Below are positions 24,257 through 33,418 of a stretch of 64,000 nucleotides of DNA, one piece after another. Position 1 is the stretch's first letter. Each line of letters begins with the position of its first letter. Where the stretch lies: positions 1-64,000 of the forward strand of contig JAFSBV010000001.1 in NCBI GenBank assembly GCA_017437125.1, written 5' to 3'. Position numbers and translations under genes: made by a program. This DNA is from Bacteroidales bacterium. GTDB taxonomy: Bacteria > Bacteroidota > Bacteroidia > Bacteroidales > UBA932. The notes below the pieces were generated by a model. That model saw only the letters and a list, made by a program, of their open reading frames with translations. It ran no database searches and was not told the DNA's origin.

Positions 24257-25888
24257 TTACAGTGTTGCTTTAATGTATTCTATTCTTTTTGCGAATTCTT
24301 CCTTTCCGATCAGGGTCACTATGTCGGCGATGCCGAGTCCGCTTGACGCACCTACAAGTGCAAGACGGAGGCAGTTCATCACCTTTCCCATAGGCCATTC
24401 GTTGCCACGGATATATTCCTCAAGCGGTCCTTCAAGTGATTCCTTTGTGAATTCCCCGTTGAAGTTGAGGATGAAATCGGCAGCCTGGAGCGCGAGAGTA
24501 TAGTTCTCCTCTTTCCAGAATTTTGCCGCATCCTTCTCTGCGAATGTTTCAGGGGCTACGAAGAGATATGAAGCAATGTCCCAGAAATCAGCCACGAATG
24601 TAGCTCTTTCCTGAATCAGCGCAACTATCCTTTCAACATACTGACGTGAGAATATCCTGTTCTCGAAGTCTGCTCCTGTCACTGTCATTGGCGAGCCTGC
24701 AGTAAGGGCACATGCAGGACAATCGACGATCTGAAGTCCCTTTGACTCCAATACAGGGATATAAAGCGATGTGAGTTCATCCACAGACTTCATTCTGAGA
24801 TACTCCTTGTTGTACCACTTCGCCTTGTCGGCATTGAAGCGCGCACCTGACTTCACGACCCTTTCAAGAGAGAAGGCTCCGATAAGCTCTTCGAGAGAGA
24901 AGAGCTCCTGATCATTGCCCGGATTCCATCCAAGCATGGCGAGAAGGTTCACGAATGCCTCAGGGAAATATCCGTCCTCGCGATATCCGCGTGATACTTC
25001 TCCTTCTGCGTTGACCCATTTCAACGGGAATACAGGGAAACCGAGACGGTCTCCGTCACGTTTGCTGAGCTTGCCTTTTCCGTCAGGCTTGAGAAGGAGG
25101 GAGAGGTGAGCGAATCTCGGCTGTGTCTCTGTCCATCCGAATGCCTCATAGAGAAGATAATGCAACGGAAGGGAAGGAAGCCATTCCTCGCCACGGATCA
25201 CCTCGGTGATTTCCATTAGGTGGTCGTCCACGATGTTCGCGAGATGGTATGTAGGGAGCTCGTCAGCCCTCTTCCAGAGCACCTTGTCATCAAGGGTGTC
25301 GGTATTGACCTCTACATGTCCTCGAATAAGGTCATCCATCTTCACGACCCTGTTCTCCGGCATCTTGAACCTTATCGTCCAGTCTGTACGTGTCTCGATA
25401 AGCTCCTTCCATTCAGCTTCAGGAAGAGAGAGAGAGTTGCGAAGACCGAGTCTTGTGGTCTGGTTATATATGAATGTCTGGCCGGCAGCTTCCATCTCGG
25501 CGCGTCTTGCACCAAGCTCCTCTGCAGTATCGAAAGCATAGTATGCGAAGCCGTCTGCAACGAGCTGCTCGGCATACTGACGATATATCGGCTTCCTCTG
25601 GCTCTGTCTGTACGGAGCGTGAGGATGGCGTTCAGATGCCGTCTCGACTACATTTCCTGATGCATCCACACCTTCGTCAGGGATGATGCCGCACCAGTTG
25701 AGGGCTTCTATGATATATTGCTCTGCTCCAGGGACAAATCTCTGTGAGTCAGTATCTTCAATCCTTATGATGAAGTCTCCTCCGCGCTGCTTTGCGAAGA
25801 GGTAATTGTAAAGTGCAGTCCTCACACCACCCATGTGGAGCGGACCGGTAGGAGAGGGGGCGAATCTGACCCTTGTCTTGCGTTCCAT
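24257..25888 (-). CDS. gltX: Glutamyl-tRNA synthetase
   Basis: A class I aminoacyl-tRNA synthetase that charges tRNA-Glu. The HIGH-like motif is seen in FAPSPTGPLHMGGVRTALYN and the KMSKS-like motif as KLSKRDGDRLGFPVF. At 543 residues it is slightly longer than the E. coli enzyme (about 470), as is usual in Bacteroidetes. The ATG at 25888 gives the family N-terminus MERKTRVRFAPSP; nine residues upstream would overlap the promoter spacer. A consensus -7 box sits 25 nt upstream, so the gene need not rely on ftsZ transcription. Confidence 0.96.
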   Translation of the reverse strand: MERKTRVRFAPSPTGPLHMGGVRTALYNYLFAKQRGGDFIIRIEDTDSQRFVPGAEQYIIEALNWCGIIPDEGVDASGNVVETASERHPHAPYRQSQRKPIYRQYAEQLVADGFAYYAFDTAEELGARRAEMEAAGQTFIYNQTTRLGLRNSLSLPEAEWKELIETRTDWTIRFKMPENRVVKMDDLIRGHVEVNTDTLDDKVLWKRADELPTYHLANIVDDHLMEITEVIRGEEWLPSLPLHYLLYEAFGWTETQPRFAHLSLLLKPDGKGKLSKRDGDRLGFPVFPLKWVNAEGEVSRGYREDGYFPEAFVNLLAMLGWNPGNDQELFSLEELIGAFSLERVVKSGARFNADKAKWYNKEYLRMKSVDELTSLYIPVLESKGLQIVDCPACALTAGSPMTVTGADFENRIFSRQYVERIVALIQERATFVADFWDIASYLFVAPETFAEKDAAKFWKEENYTLALQAADFILNFNGEFTKESLEGPLEEYIRGNEWPMGKVMNCLRLALVGASSGLGIADIVTLIGKEEFAKRIEYIKATL

Positions 25889-25912
25889 ATCCTTATATAT
25901 TTGTTTCGGGCG

Positions 25913-25920
25913 CAAAATTA
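25913..25920 (-). promoter_or_regulatory. -7 promoter box for gltX-rpiB-truB, between ftsZ and gltX
   Basis: The minus strand reads TAATTTTG, a consensus match 24 nt before the gltX ATG, within the 42-nt gap after ftsZ. It gives the tRNA-related genes transcription separate from the division cluster. Confidence 0.6.
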
Positions 25921-25930
25921 ATAAAAAATA

Positions 25931-27208
25931 CTATTCCTTGTTTCTTCCGGCCATTCTCTTGATGGCAGGAGTGTTCTCAAGCTCGCTCTTGCTTTCACCT
26001 TCGCCGATGAGAAGCACAGGTCTGCGTCCATCTTCAAATGAGATGCCTTTCCTAATTGCGGAATTGTTGTAGCCGATCTTGACGCTTCTTACTTCAGGAA
26101 GCTCGATGCCTTCTTCCGATATATGCTCTTCCCGTCTGTAGGTGAAGTTGCTGTCTATGGCAATGATGTTTCCGATATTGCCGTCGGTGATTTCGGTCAA
26201 CCTGGCCATCTTGAAGCCTGTGGCGATGACGGTGATGCTCACCTTGTCACCGAATTCAGGATCATCATCGAATACGATACCGCGCTTGAAGTTGTTTGCC
26301 TTGCCTGTATATTCCTTGATCATCTTGTCGATTTCGTCAAGCTGCCTCATCTGGAGACCGTTCTCGTTTTCTCCGACCGTCACGTTGATGAGTACGTTCT
26401 TTGCTGTCTTGATATCGAAATCGTTGAGAAGAGGGGAGTCCATTGCAGACTTCACGGCATCCTTTATCCTGTTGGCGCCGGTACCTGTTCCGCAGCCCAT
26501 GAGAGCCATTCCGCTGTCGGTCATCATTGTCTTTACATCCTTGAAGTCAACATTGATGAATCCGCGCTTCTTGATGATCTCGGTTATGCCCCTGACCGCT
26601 GTTGCAAGTACCTCGTCAGCCTTAGGGAAGGCTTCCTGTATGAGCAGGTCGCCATATTCCTTGTATATCTTCTCGTTGTTGATGATGATGAGGCTGTCAA
26701 CATTCTTTTCAAGCTCGTTTATGCCGTCGATTGCCTTAGACATGGATTCGTTACCTTCGCTCTTGAAAGGAATTGTTACGACTCCGACGGTCAGGATACC
26801 CTTCTTCTTTGCCATCGCAGCAATCACGGGAGCGGCTCCAGTACCGGTTCCTCCTCCCATTCCTGCAGTGATGAAGAGCATGTCGGTGTTGCTGTTGATC
26901 ACCTTCTCAGCGATCTCATCCTGGGAATTGAGGGCTGCATTTCGACCTTCAGTAGGATTGCAGCCTGCTCCGAGGCCTTCTCCAAGCTGTATCTTGATAG
27001 GAACGTCACAGCTGTTGAGAGCCTGAGCATCGGTATTGCATACGATGAAGGTACAGCCTTCGATCCTCTGGTTGTACATGTAGTTGACTGCGTTGCAGCC
27101 GCCACCTCCTACACCGATAACCTTGATAATGGAATTCTCAGGTATCCAGTCAGTCGGCATTATATCGTTTTCAGGCATTACACCGTTATTGTCCATATAT
27201 TCACTCAT
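25931..27208 (-). CDS. ftsZ: Cell division protein FtsZ
   Basis: The tubulin-like GTPase that forms the division ring. The tubulin signature GGGTGTGAAPVIA, GVGGGGCNAVNYM and the T7-loop region NVDFKDVKTMM, which completes the GTPase site of the next subunit, are present. The 425-residue protein ends in a variable linker and a short conserved C-terminal peptide (ENTPAIKRMAG), the likely docking site for FtsA. It is the last gene of the division cluster. Confidence 0.97.
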   Translation of the reverse strand: MSEYMDNNGVMPENDIMPTDWIPENSIIKVIGVGGGGCNAVNYMYNQRIEGCTFIVCNTDAQALNSCDVPIKIQLGEGLGAGCNPTEGRNAALNSQDEIAEKVINSNTDMLFITAGMGGGTGTGAAPVIAAMAKKKGILTVGVVTIPFKSEGNESMSKAIDGINELEKNVDSLIIINNEKIYKEYGDLLIQEAFPKADEVLATAVRGITEIIKKRGFINVDFKDVKTMMTDSGMALMGCGTGTGANRIKDAVKSAMDSPLLNDFDIKTAKNVLINVTVGENENGLQMRQLDEIDKMIKEYTGKANNFKRGIVFDDDPEFGDKVSITVIATGFKMARLTEITDGNIGNIIAIDSNFTYRREEHISEEGIELPEVRSVKIGYNNSAIRKGISFEDGRRPVLLIGEGESKSELENTPAIKRMAGRNKE

Positions 27209-27221
27209 GTCTTTCCTCTTT

Positions 27222-28694
27222 TTAGATTTCCTCTTCGCTTATTCCGTCCAGCAGCCTGTTTGTCTTTGCGGCTGTCTCTTCCGCCTTCTTCTTGGCATTG
27301 CTCCAGAGAATATCCAGGATATTTCTTCTGCGAGGCTTCTGAGGCGGATCTATGACCGTGGTCTCGCTGTCGCTGAACAGCTTGCCGTCATGCTTCTCTT
27401 CCGGTGCGTCAGTCTCATGTATATTATCTGCCTGAACTTCCGATTCATCTTCAACAGGTTCGTCCTCTGTCTCTATCATTACGCTGCATGAACTTCCTCC
27501 TGTTTCCAGGATAGCGCAGTTGACTGACTGCTCTTCCTTTGCCGCGAGAATGAGGCCTATCGATGTCGCTGCCGATGTTTCCTTTATTCCGTCGCATCCA
27601 ACAGTGGAAACCTTACCCTGAGGGTATCCGGTCCTTACCCTGTAACCCGAAAGTTCATATATGAAGTTTCCGAGGTTGGCTATCTGTGCGCATCCTCCTG
27701 TGACCACGATTCCGCTTCTGAGCATGTCTGCAAATCCGCTTTCGTTGATCTCATAGAGCATGGCCATTATTATTTCCTCCACTCTCGCCGTAATTATCTC
27801 CGAAAGATACTTGACAGGAAGCTTCTTGTCCGGTTCAGCGTTTCCGCTGCTTATGTGGAGAACCTTCTCGCTGAGGCTCTGAAGCTTGTCCGGCATACAT
27901 GCACCGAATGCAAGCTTTATGTTCTCGGCAAGTCTCTCTGAAATCTGACCTTCCGTCTTGATGTCATTGGTGATGTTCTTTCCTCCGAACGGGATCGATG
28001 CGTAGTGGCGCATGATGTTTCCATGATATATGGATACCGATGTGCTTCCGCCACCGAAGTCGATCAGGGCCACACCGTTCTCCATCTCCGAATCGGTAAG
28101 TACGGCCTTGGCTGTAGTGTCGGCTGTGAAATACTTCTTCCTTACAGAGATGCCGGTCTTGCTCATGACCGTGTCGATCTTCTTGAGGTCGCTTTTCTTT
28201 CCGATGAATATCTTGAAATGTCCCTCAAGGATGTCGCTTGTCATTCCTATGATGTCGTTCTCGATGATCTGGAAATTCTCGCCGTCTGAAAATGACTGGG
28301 CCACAGCACCATAGATGGCTTCCTTGTCGGGGTTCTCAAGCGGATATGAATCCTCTGCATAGCTCTTGAGGTCGGCTATGTCCTCGGCAGTGATGTCAGT
28401 GTCTTCACCTCTGTCCTTAATGATTCCGCTGTTGCTTTCCTGACGTACCGGATATTTCGACATGCCTACCACCGCCTGGGTGATCTTGATGTCAAGAGCC
28501 TCCTCAGCGTCCCTGATGATCCTTCCGAGCGGTTCCGTCACGTGCATTATGTTATACACGCTGCTGTATTTTATTCCAGCGGAAGGCGCTTCCTTGTAAT
28601 AGACGACCTGGATGTCGTCGCCGTTCACCTTTGCTACGGTGAGGGCGATCTTCGACGTTCCGAGATCAATCGCGACGATATTCTTCTCTTCCAT
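27222..28694 (-). CDS. ftsA: Cell division protein FtsA
   Basis: An actin-like ATPase that tethers FtsZ to the inner membrane and recruits later division proteins. The phosphate-1 motif IVAIDLGTSKIALTVAKV, the phosphate-2 block ALIDFGGGSTSVSIY and the adenosine block IVVTGGCAQIANLG are visible. The protein has 490 residues. The C-terminal region from about residue 400 is acidic and variable, then basic (KPRRRNILDILWSNAKKK). The KPRRRNILDIL region may be the membrane-targeting amphipathic helix. It lies 13 nt upstream of ftsZ. Confidence 0.95.
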   Translation of the reverse strand: MEEKNIVAIDLGTSKIALTVAKVNGDDIQVVYYKEAPSAGIKYSSVYNIMHVTEPLGRIIRDAEEALDIKITQAVVGMSKYPVRQESNSGIIKDRGEDTDITAEDIADLKSYAEDSYPLENPDKEAIYGAVAQSFSDGENFQIIENDIIGMTSDILEGHFKIFIGKKSDLKKIDTVMSKTGISVRKKYFTADTTAKAVLTDSEMENGVALIDFGGGSTSVSIYHGNIMRHYASIPFGGKNITNDIKTEGQISERLAENIKLAFGACMPDKLQSLSEKVLHISSGNAEPDKKLPVKYLSEIITARVEEIIMAMLYEINESGFADMLRSGIVVTGGCAQIANLGNFIYELSGYRVRTGYPQGKVSTVGCDGIKETSAATSIGLILAAKEEQSVNCAILETGGSSCSVMIETEDEPVEDESEVQADNIHETDAPEEKHDGKLFSDSETTVIDPPQKPRRRNILDILWSNAKKKAEETAAKTNRLLDGISEEEI

Positions 28695-28723
28695 GATATT
28701 TCTACTTTTTCTGTTTTTCTGAT

Positions 28724-29503
28724 TTATCTGCAGACGATCTGGCCGTCATATTCGACGCTGACATATCTGTATGCGTCGCTTCCTTTTTCAGGCAGGATGT
28801 TGGTATAATACATCTCCATCTTCCTGAACTTCGTGCTGATGTCATCCGGCTGTCCGAAAAGGAACTTTTCCTTGCCCTCTCTCGGAACAAGGGTGAGCTC
28901 TCCTCCGTCCGAAACGGTTATCTGGACTATCTTGTCCTTCCATACCTTGCTGTTTTCCATATAGTTGACAACATCCAGCACTTTGCCGAGCCACTCCCTC
29001 TCCTTCTCATCGGTAAGTTCTCCCTTGTAGCCGCTGTTGGCCTTGAGCGGGATGTCACCGTCTATGACCTGCACCCTTGACGAATAGCTGTTCTGCAAAG
29101 GAAACAGGAATCCTTCGGCATCTGCATAGAATCCTCCGTCCTCCTTCTGGAACCTTACGACCGGTGTCCTCTGGGTCACAGTGACATTCAGCTTTCCGTC
29201 ACGTGTTGTGTATGCCTGACATTTGTGAACCGCGCTTCTTCCGTCTATTATCCTCTCGACTTCGACCAGGTCTATGCTGTCCAGAATCTGACCGGTATAT
29301 TCACCGTATTCCCGGTCAAGGTATTTCTTCACGTTGTCAGCCGTGACGAAGCTGTTCCTGCTGCTGTCAGCTATTATGACGTTCAGGCCTGTGCACTTGA
29401 GAGGCGCACGGCAGGATACTCCCAGGAAGTATGCCGCCGCGAGGCATCCGGCCAGAAGGCACGCTGATACGATGTTTATTATTCTTCTCACTGTCTTTGA
29501 CAT
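28724..29503 (-). CDS. ftsQ: Cell division protein FtsQ
   Basis: A 259-residue bitopic division protein. One N-terminal transmembrane helix (about residues 8-27) is followed by a periplasmic POTRA-like segment and an FtsQ domain (VTQRTPVVRFQKEDGGFYAD). FtsQ links early and late divisome proteins (FtsB, FtsL). Sequence conservation is low, so position between murC and ftsA is a main support. Its start overlaps the 3' end of murC by 16 bp, suggesting coupled translation. Confidence 0.88.
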   Translation of the reverse strand: MSKTVRRIINIVSACLLAGCLAAAYFLGVSCRAPLKCTGLNVIIADSSRNSFVTADNVKKYLDREYGEYTGQILDSIDLVEVERIIDGRSAVHKCQAYTTRDGKLNVTVTQRTPVVRFQKEDGGFYADAEGFLFPLQNSYSSRVQVIDGDIPLKANSGYKGELTDEKEREWLGKVLDVVNYMENSKVWKDKIVQITVSDGGELTLVPREGKEKFLFGQPDDISTKFRKMEMYYTNILPEKGSDAYRYVSVEYDGQIVCR

Positions 29504-30846
29504 AGCATTTCGGTTATCGGACCGATGAATCTGTCGATGTTGCCGGCTCCGAATGTTATGAGTGTGTCTATCGGTTCATTCCTGAGATAATCCATGAGTT
29601 CCTCCTTGACCATGATCACCTTTTCCGGTGCAGTCACATTGTCGAAGATGATCTCGGATGTGACCCCTGGTATCGGCTCCTCGCGTGCAGGATATATGTC
29701 AAGCATGATGAGCTTATCGACCTTGCTCAAGGCTTCTGCGAATTCGTCAGCGAAGTCTCGTGTCCTTGTGTAGAGATGAGGCTGGAATATCGCCGTGAGC
29801 TTCCTTCCCGGGAATATGTCCCTCATTGAGCTGATCGCTGCCGCGATCTCCTTGGGATGATGAGCATAGTCATCGATATATGAGCATCCCGGCCTGTTTA
29901 CATGTATGTCGAAACGCCTCTTGACGCCTTGGAACGTTCCAAGTGCATGTCTTACTTTCTCCGGTTCGAGGCCGTATGTCAGAGCTATCGCGGAAGCTGC
30001 CACCGCATTCTCCACATTCACCCATCCCGGTATTCCTACCTTGCAGTCTTTAACGGTTCCGCCCGGCCATATGAGGTCGAATGTGAAATATCCGCATTCA
30101 TCGACCCTTATGTCCGAAGCATGGAAATCTGCTGCAGGATTGTCATATGAATATGTCAGTATGGAAGCCTTCGTGTCGTTGCTGCCGACCGGAAGTCCGA
30201 GCTTTGCGATCAGGGTTCCGCTCACCTGTGATGCGAATGCCTTGAATGCATCGTGCATGTTGCTTATGTCCGAATATATGTCAAGATGATCGGCATCCAT
30301 TGATGTGATGACGGCTATCTCAGGGAAGAGCTGGAGGAACGAACGGTCGAATTCATCGGCTTCGGCTACGATAGTCTCGTTGGTGCTGACCAGAAGATTC
30401 GTATCGTAGTTCTTGGATATGCCTCCAAGGAATGCAGAACATCCTTCACCGCTGTCCTGGAATATATGTGCCGTGAGCGTGCTTGTAGTGGTCTTTCCAT
30501 GTGTTCCCGCTACAGCGAGACATCTCTGACCATGTGCGATCTCACCGAGCATCCTCGAGCGTTTGATGACCCTGTAGCCGTGTTCCTGGACATAGACCAG
30601 TTCGCCCATGTCTTTCGGGATGGCCGGTGTATAAACGACGAGCGTATCCTCGACATTCTTCGGGATATAGTCTATGTTGTCTTCATAGTGAATCTCTATG
30701 CCCTCGGATTCCAGTGCATGGGTGAGCTCTGAGGGTGTCTTGTCATATCCGCTTACCTTCAGTCCCTTGAAATTGTAATATCTGGCAATGGCGCTCATTC
30801 CGATGCCGCCGATTCCTATGAAATATATGTTGCTCCAGCTTTTCAT
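29488..30846 (-). CDS. murC: UDP-N-acetylmuramate--L-alanine ligase
   Basis: This enzyme adds L-alanine to UDP-MurNAc, the first amino acid of the peptidoglycan stem peptide. The N-terminal GIGGIGMSAIARYYNFKG nucleotide-binding block, the ATP P-loop GTHGKTTTSTLTAHI and the central EADEFDRSFLQL block are seen. Its 452 residues are normal for the family. It is located between murG and ftsQ. Confidence 0.96.
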   Translation of the reverse strand: MKSWSNIYFIGIGGIGMSAIARYYNFKGLKVSGYDKTPSELTHALESEGIEIHYEDNIDYIPKNVEDTLVVYTPAIPKDMGELVYVQEHGYRVIKRSRMLGEIAHGQRCLAVAGTHGKTTTSTLTAHIFQDSGEGCSAFLGGISKNYDTNLLVSTNETIVAEADEFDRSFLQLFPEIAVITSMDADHLDIYSDISNMHDAFKAFASQVSGTLIAKLGLPVGSNDTKASILTYSYDNPAADFHASDIRVDECGYFTFDLIWPGGTVKDCKVGIPGWVNVENAVAASAIALTYGLEPEKVRHALGTFQGVKRRFDIHVNRPGCSYIDDYAHHPKEIAAAISSMRDIFPGRKLTAIFQPHLYTRTRDFADEFAEALSKVDKLIMLDIYPAREEPIPGVTSEIIFDNVTAPEKVIMVKEELMDYLRNEPIDTLITFGAGNIDRFIGPITEMLCQRQ

Positions 30847-30848
30847 CT

Positions 30849-31991
30849 TTATCCAAGTATTCTGTAAACTTCCTTTACTATGGTCTCTGCCGCATCCCTC
30901 TTGGCTAATGCGGAGATGTTCTTCTCCATAAGAGCGATCTTCTCAGAATTATCTATCAGTGCACATGCGGTCTCCATAAGCTTTTCCTGAGCCTCCGCGT
31001 CCTTCACTATCATTCCTGCATCCTTTCTGACCAGAGCCATGGCATTGTGTGTCTGATGGTCTTCCGTCACATTAGGCGAAGGAACGAATATCGATGCCTT
31101 GTGAGCTGCGCAGAGTTCTGAAATCGAACTTGCTCCCGAGCGGGAAATGACCACGTCGGCTGCGGCATATGCCAGATCCATCCTCTTTATGAAGTCGGAA
31201 TGGATGATATGCCTGAGACACTCTCCGCCAAGACCTTTTTCAGCAGCCTCCTTCATGAATGCATCCACTGAAGGCTTGTAATATTTGCCGCACTGCCAGA
31301 GTACCTCCATTCCTTCTCCTCCCGGACATCCGTCCGTGATCCATTTCTTCATGGCATTGTTGAGGGTCGCGCTTCCGAGACTTCCGCCTACTATGAAGAG
31401 GTGTCTTCTTGAAGGATCGAGACTGTAGAACTCAAGGGCCTCTTTCTTCATCTCCTCTGTCGCTGGAACGATCTCCTTCCTGATAGGATTGCCGCTGAGT
31501 ATGATCCTGTCGGCAGGGAAGAATCTTTCCATTCCCTCATATTCCACGCAGATGCTCTCAGCCTTCTTTCCCAGGATCTTGTTCGTCAGTCCGGCGAAGC
31601 CGTTCTGCTCCTGGATCAGGGTAGGGACTCCGAGTCTTGATGCCGCCCATAGAAGGGGAGCGCTGGCATATCCTCCTACTCCTACAGCTACATCCGGCTT
31701 GAATTCACGTATCAGTTTCTTTGCCATCCTTACGCTGCGGATGACCTTGAAAGGCAATGCGAGATTCGAAAGCGTCAGCTTTCTCTGCAGACCGGCTACA
31801 GGAAGGCCGACTATCTCATATCCGGCAGCCGGAACCTTCTCCATCTCCATTCTTCCCTCTGCTCCGACAAACAGTATCTCGTTTTCCGGATTGAAATCCT
31901 TCAACATGTTGGCGATGGATATCGCAGGGAAGATATGTCCTCCCGTACCGCCGCCGCTAATTATTGCCTTTATCTTTCTGTATTCCTTCAT
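30849..31991 (-). CDS. murG: UDP-GlcNAc:lipid I N-acetylglucosaminyltransferase
   Basis: A membrane-associated glycosyltransferase that turns lipid I into lipid II. The family signature ISGGGTGGHIFPAISIA is close to the N-terminus, and SRSGASSISELCA is the UDP-GlcNAc-binding region. The start at 31991 (MKEYRKIK) gives 380 residues and has an AAAAGGAT stretch just upstream. An ATG at 32009, 2 nt after ftsW, would add six residues. A longer open frame running back through ftsW is not real coding sequence. Confidence 0.94.
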   Translation of the reverse strand: MKEYRKIKAIISGGGTGGHIFPAISIANMLKDFNPENEILFVGAEGRMEMEKVPAAGYEIVGLPVAGLQRKLTLSNLALPFKVIRSVRMAKKLIREFKPDVAVGVGGYASAPLLWAASRLGVPTLIQEQNGFAGLTNKILGKKAESICVEYEGMERFFPADRIILSGNPIRKEIVPATEEMKKEALEFYSLDPSRRHLFIVGGSLGSATLNNAMKKWITDGCPGGEGMEVLWQCGKYYKPSVDAFMKEAAEKGLGGECLRHIIHSDFIKRMDLAYAAADVVISRSGASSISELCAAHKASIFVPSPNVTEDHQTHNAMALVRKDAGMIVKDAEAQEKLMETACALIDNSEKIALMEKNISALAKRDAAETIVKEVYRILG

Positions 31992-32011
31992 CGTGTTATC
32001 CTTTTTCATTC

Positions 32012-33415
32012 TTACAGGTCCTCGTCTATCTGTTCCAGTATGCTGATTCGTGCCTGGATGTCGTCTTCCGGCCTGTTCCTTATCGTCTCCTCGACCTTCT
32101 GCACCTTCTTCTTGGCCATTCTGCTGATGGACAATATTATTCCGAATGCCAGACATGACACCAGGAAGGCGCTGGCTCCGTCACTGATCAGCGGAAGCGT
32201 CTGTCCTGTCATAGGCATGATATCGACATTCACAAGCATGTGCATGAACGCCTGTCCCGTGATCAGGAATGCAAGTCCGCCTATGGCGACTTTCGCGAAT
32301 TCATTTCCGCACAGCCTTGCGATCATCGAGCTCCTGGCGATGAGGCTGATATAAAGAAGCACAATCATGATGCCTCCGATAAGTCCGTATTCCTCGATCA
32401 GGAAGCTGAACATATAGTCTGAATATATATGTGTCACGGAATATTTCTGGGTGCTGTTTCCGCTTCCTTTGCCGAGAAGCTTTCCCTCGTGGACGGCAAC
32501 CTTGGCTCCGTAAGGCTGGCGGATGTCGTCGAGGGCGTCATAAAATTCCTTCGTTCCTGGCTTCAGTCCTTCAAGAGCTTCTGTATCATAGTCTGCTTCC
32601 ATTCTGTTGAAGAATGTCTCAAGTCTCGGCATGAACTTTCCGTCTGTAGCCTTGTGCAGTCCGGCTAATGAAATCGCCAGAATAATGAGTCCGGCTCCTG
32701 GAAGAAGTAGGTCCTTGAGAGGAATGCCTCCGATCAGCATGGTTCCGATCAGTATCATCGCAAGGAATATCGCACTTGAGTTACTTCCGGGCGCGATCAT
32801 TCCGCAGATCAGCAATGAAGGGCCATATATGTACAGGATCTTCTTCCATAGCGGTTTCTTCAGGAATTCGAGACTCTTGTGCTTCGCCAGTCCGTTTGCC
32901 AGGCTGAACGTCGTGCTTTCCCTTCCTTCATCCATCGCCTCCTTGTCCTGCTTGTAGGCATGCAGAGCCCATGCGAGGTACATGACCATGGCTACCTTGG
33001 CTATCTCGAACACATGGATCTGGAAGCCCATGAGGCTGAGCGTTCTCCATGCGCCGTTTATATGCTGTGCCTTGAGGAAGCCCATATCGACATGGAAGTC
33101 AAGTATGAGCAGCAGCACGAATGTGATGAAGAAGCCGAATTGAGATAGGACGCGGTAAATACCTATCTTGTTGATGAACTTGTACATGACAAAGATCATG
33201 GCAAGTCCGAAAATCGCCACTCCTCCATGGCTTTTCATTATCTCTATTCGCGATTCGTCGGAAAGGAGAGGGGTGGAAGAGAATATGGCAAGTACGGAAA
33301 TGAGAATAAGAAGGAGGACGATGATCCATATCACCTTGTCTCCTTCTATACTGTCAATGATGCTCCAGAGGCCTTTCTTCGGAGCCTCGGACTTGTCTTT
33401 CCAGTTGTTTTCCAT
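32012..33415 (-). CDS. ftsW: Lipid II polymerase FtsW (SEDS family)
   Basis: A SEDS-family polytopic protein that polymerises lipid II at the septum together with FtsI. Its 467 residues hold about ten hydrophobic helices. The C-terminal helices contain GGLAFLITGQAFMHMLVN and LPLISDGASAFL, typical FtsW/RodA/SpoVE motifs. The N-terminus is cytoplasmic and basic. RodA is the alternative reading, but the place in the division cluster supports FtsW. Confidence 0.94.
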   Translation of the reverse strand: MENNWKDKSEAPKKGLWSIIDSIEGDKVIWIIVLLLILISVLAIFSSTPLLSDESRIEIMKSHGGVAIFGLAMIFVMYKFINKIGIYRVLSQFGFFITFVLLLILDFHVDMGFLKAQHINGAWRTLSLMGFQIHVFEIAKVAMVMYLAWALHAYKQDKEAMDEGRESTTFSLANGLAKHKSLEFLKKPLWKKILYIYGPSLLICGMIAPGSNSSAIFLAMILIGTMLIGGIPLKDLLLPGAGLIILAISLAGLHKATDGKFMPRLETFFNRMEADYDTEALEGLKPGTKEFYDALDDIRQPYGAKVAVHEGKLLGKGSGNSTQKYSVTHIYSDYMFSFLIEEYGLIGGIMIVLLYISLIARSSMIARLCGNEFAKVAIGGLAFLITGQAFMHMLVNVDIMPMTGQTLPLISDGASAFLVSCLAFGIILSISRMAKKKVQKVEETIRNRPEDDIQARISILEQIDEDL

Positions 33416-33418
33416 ATC

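Noticed and set aside
26123-27355. A 410-residue plus-strand frame opposite ftsZ
   Set aside because: It is antisense to an intact, highly conserved ftsZ and crosses into ftsA. Its composition is that of a shadow frame.
32010-32156. A 49-residue N-terminal extension of MurG
   Set aside because: It overlaps the end of ftsW in another frame and lacks similarity to MurG. The conserved protein begins near 31991.
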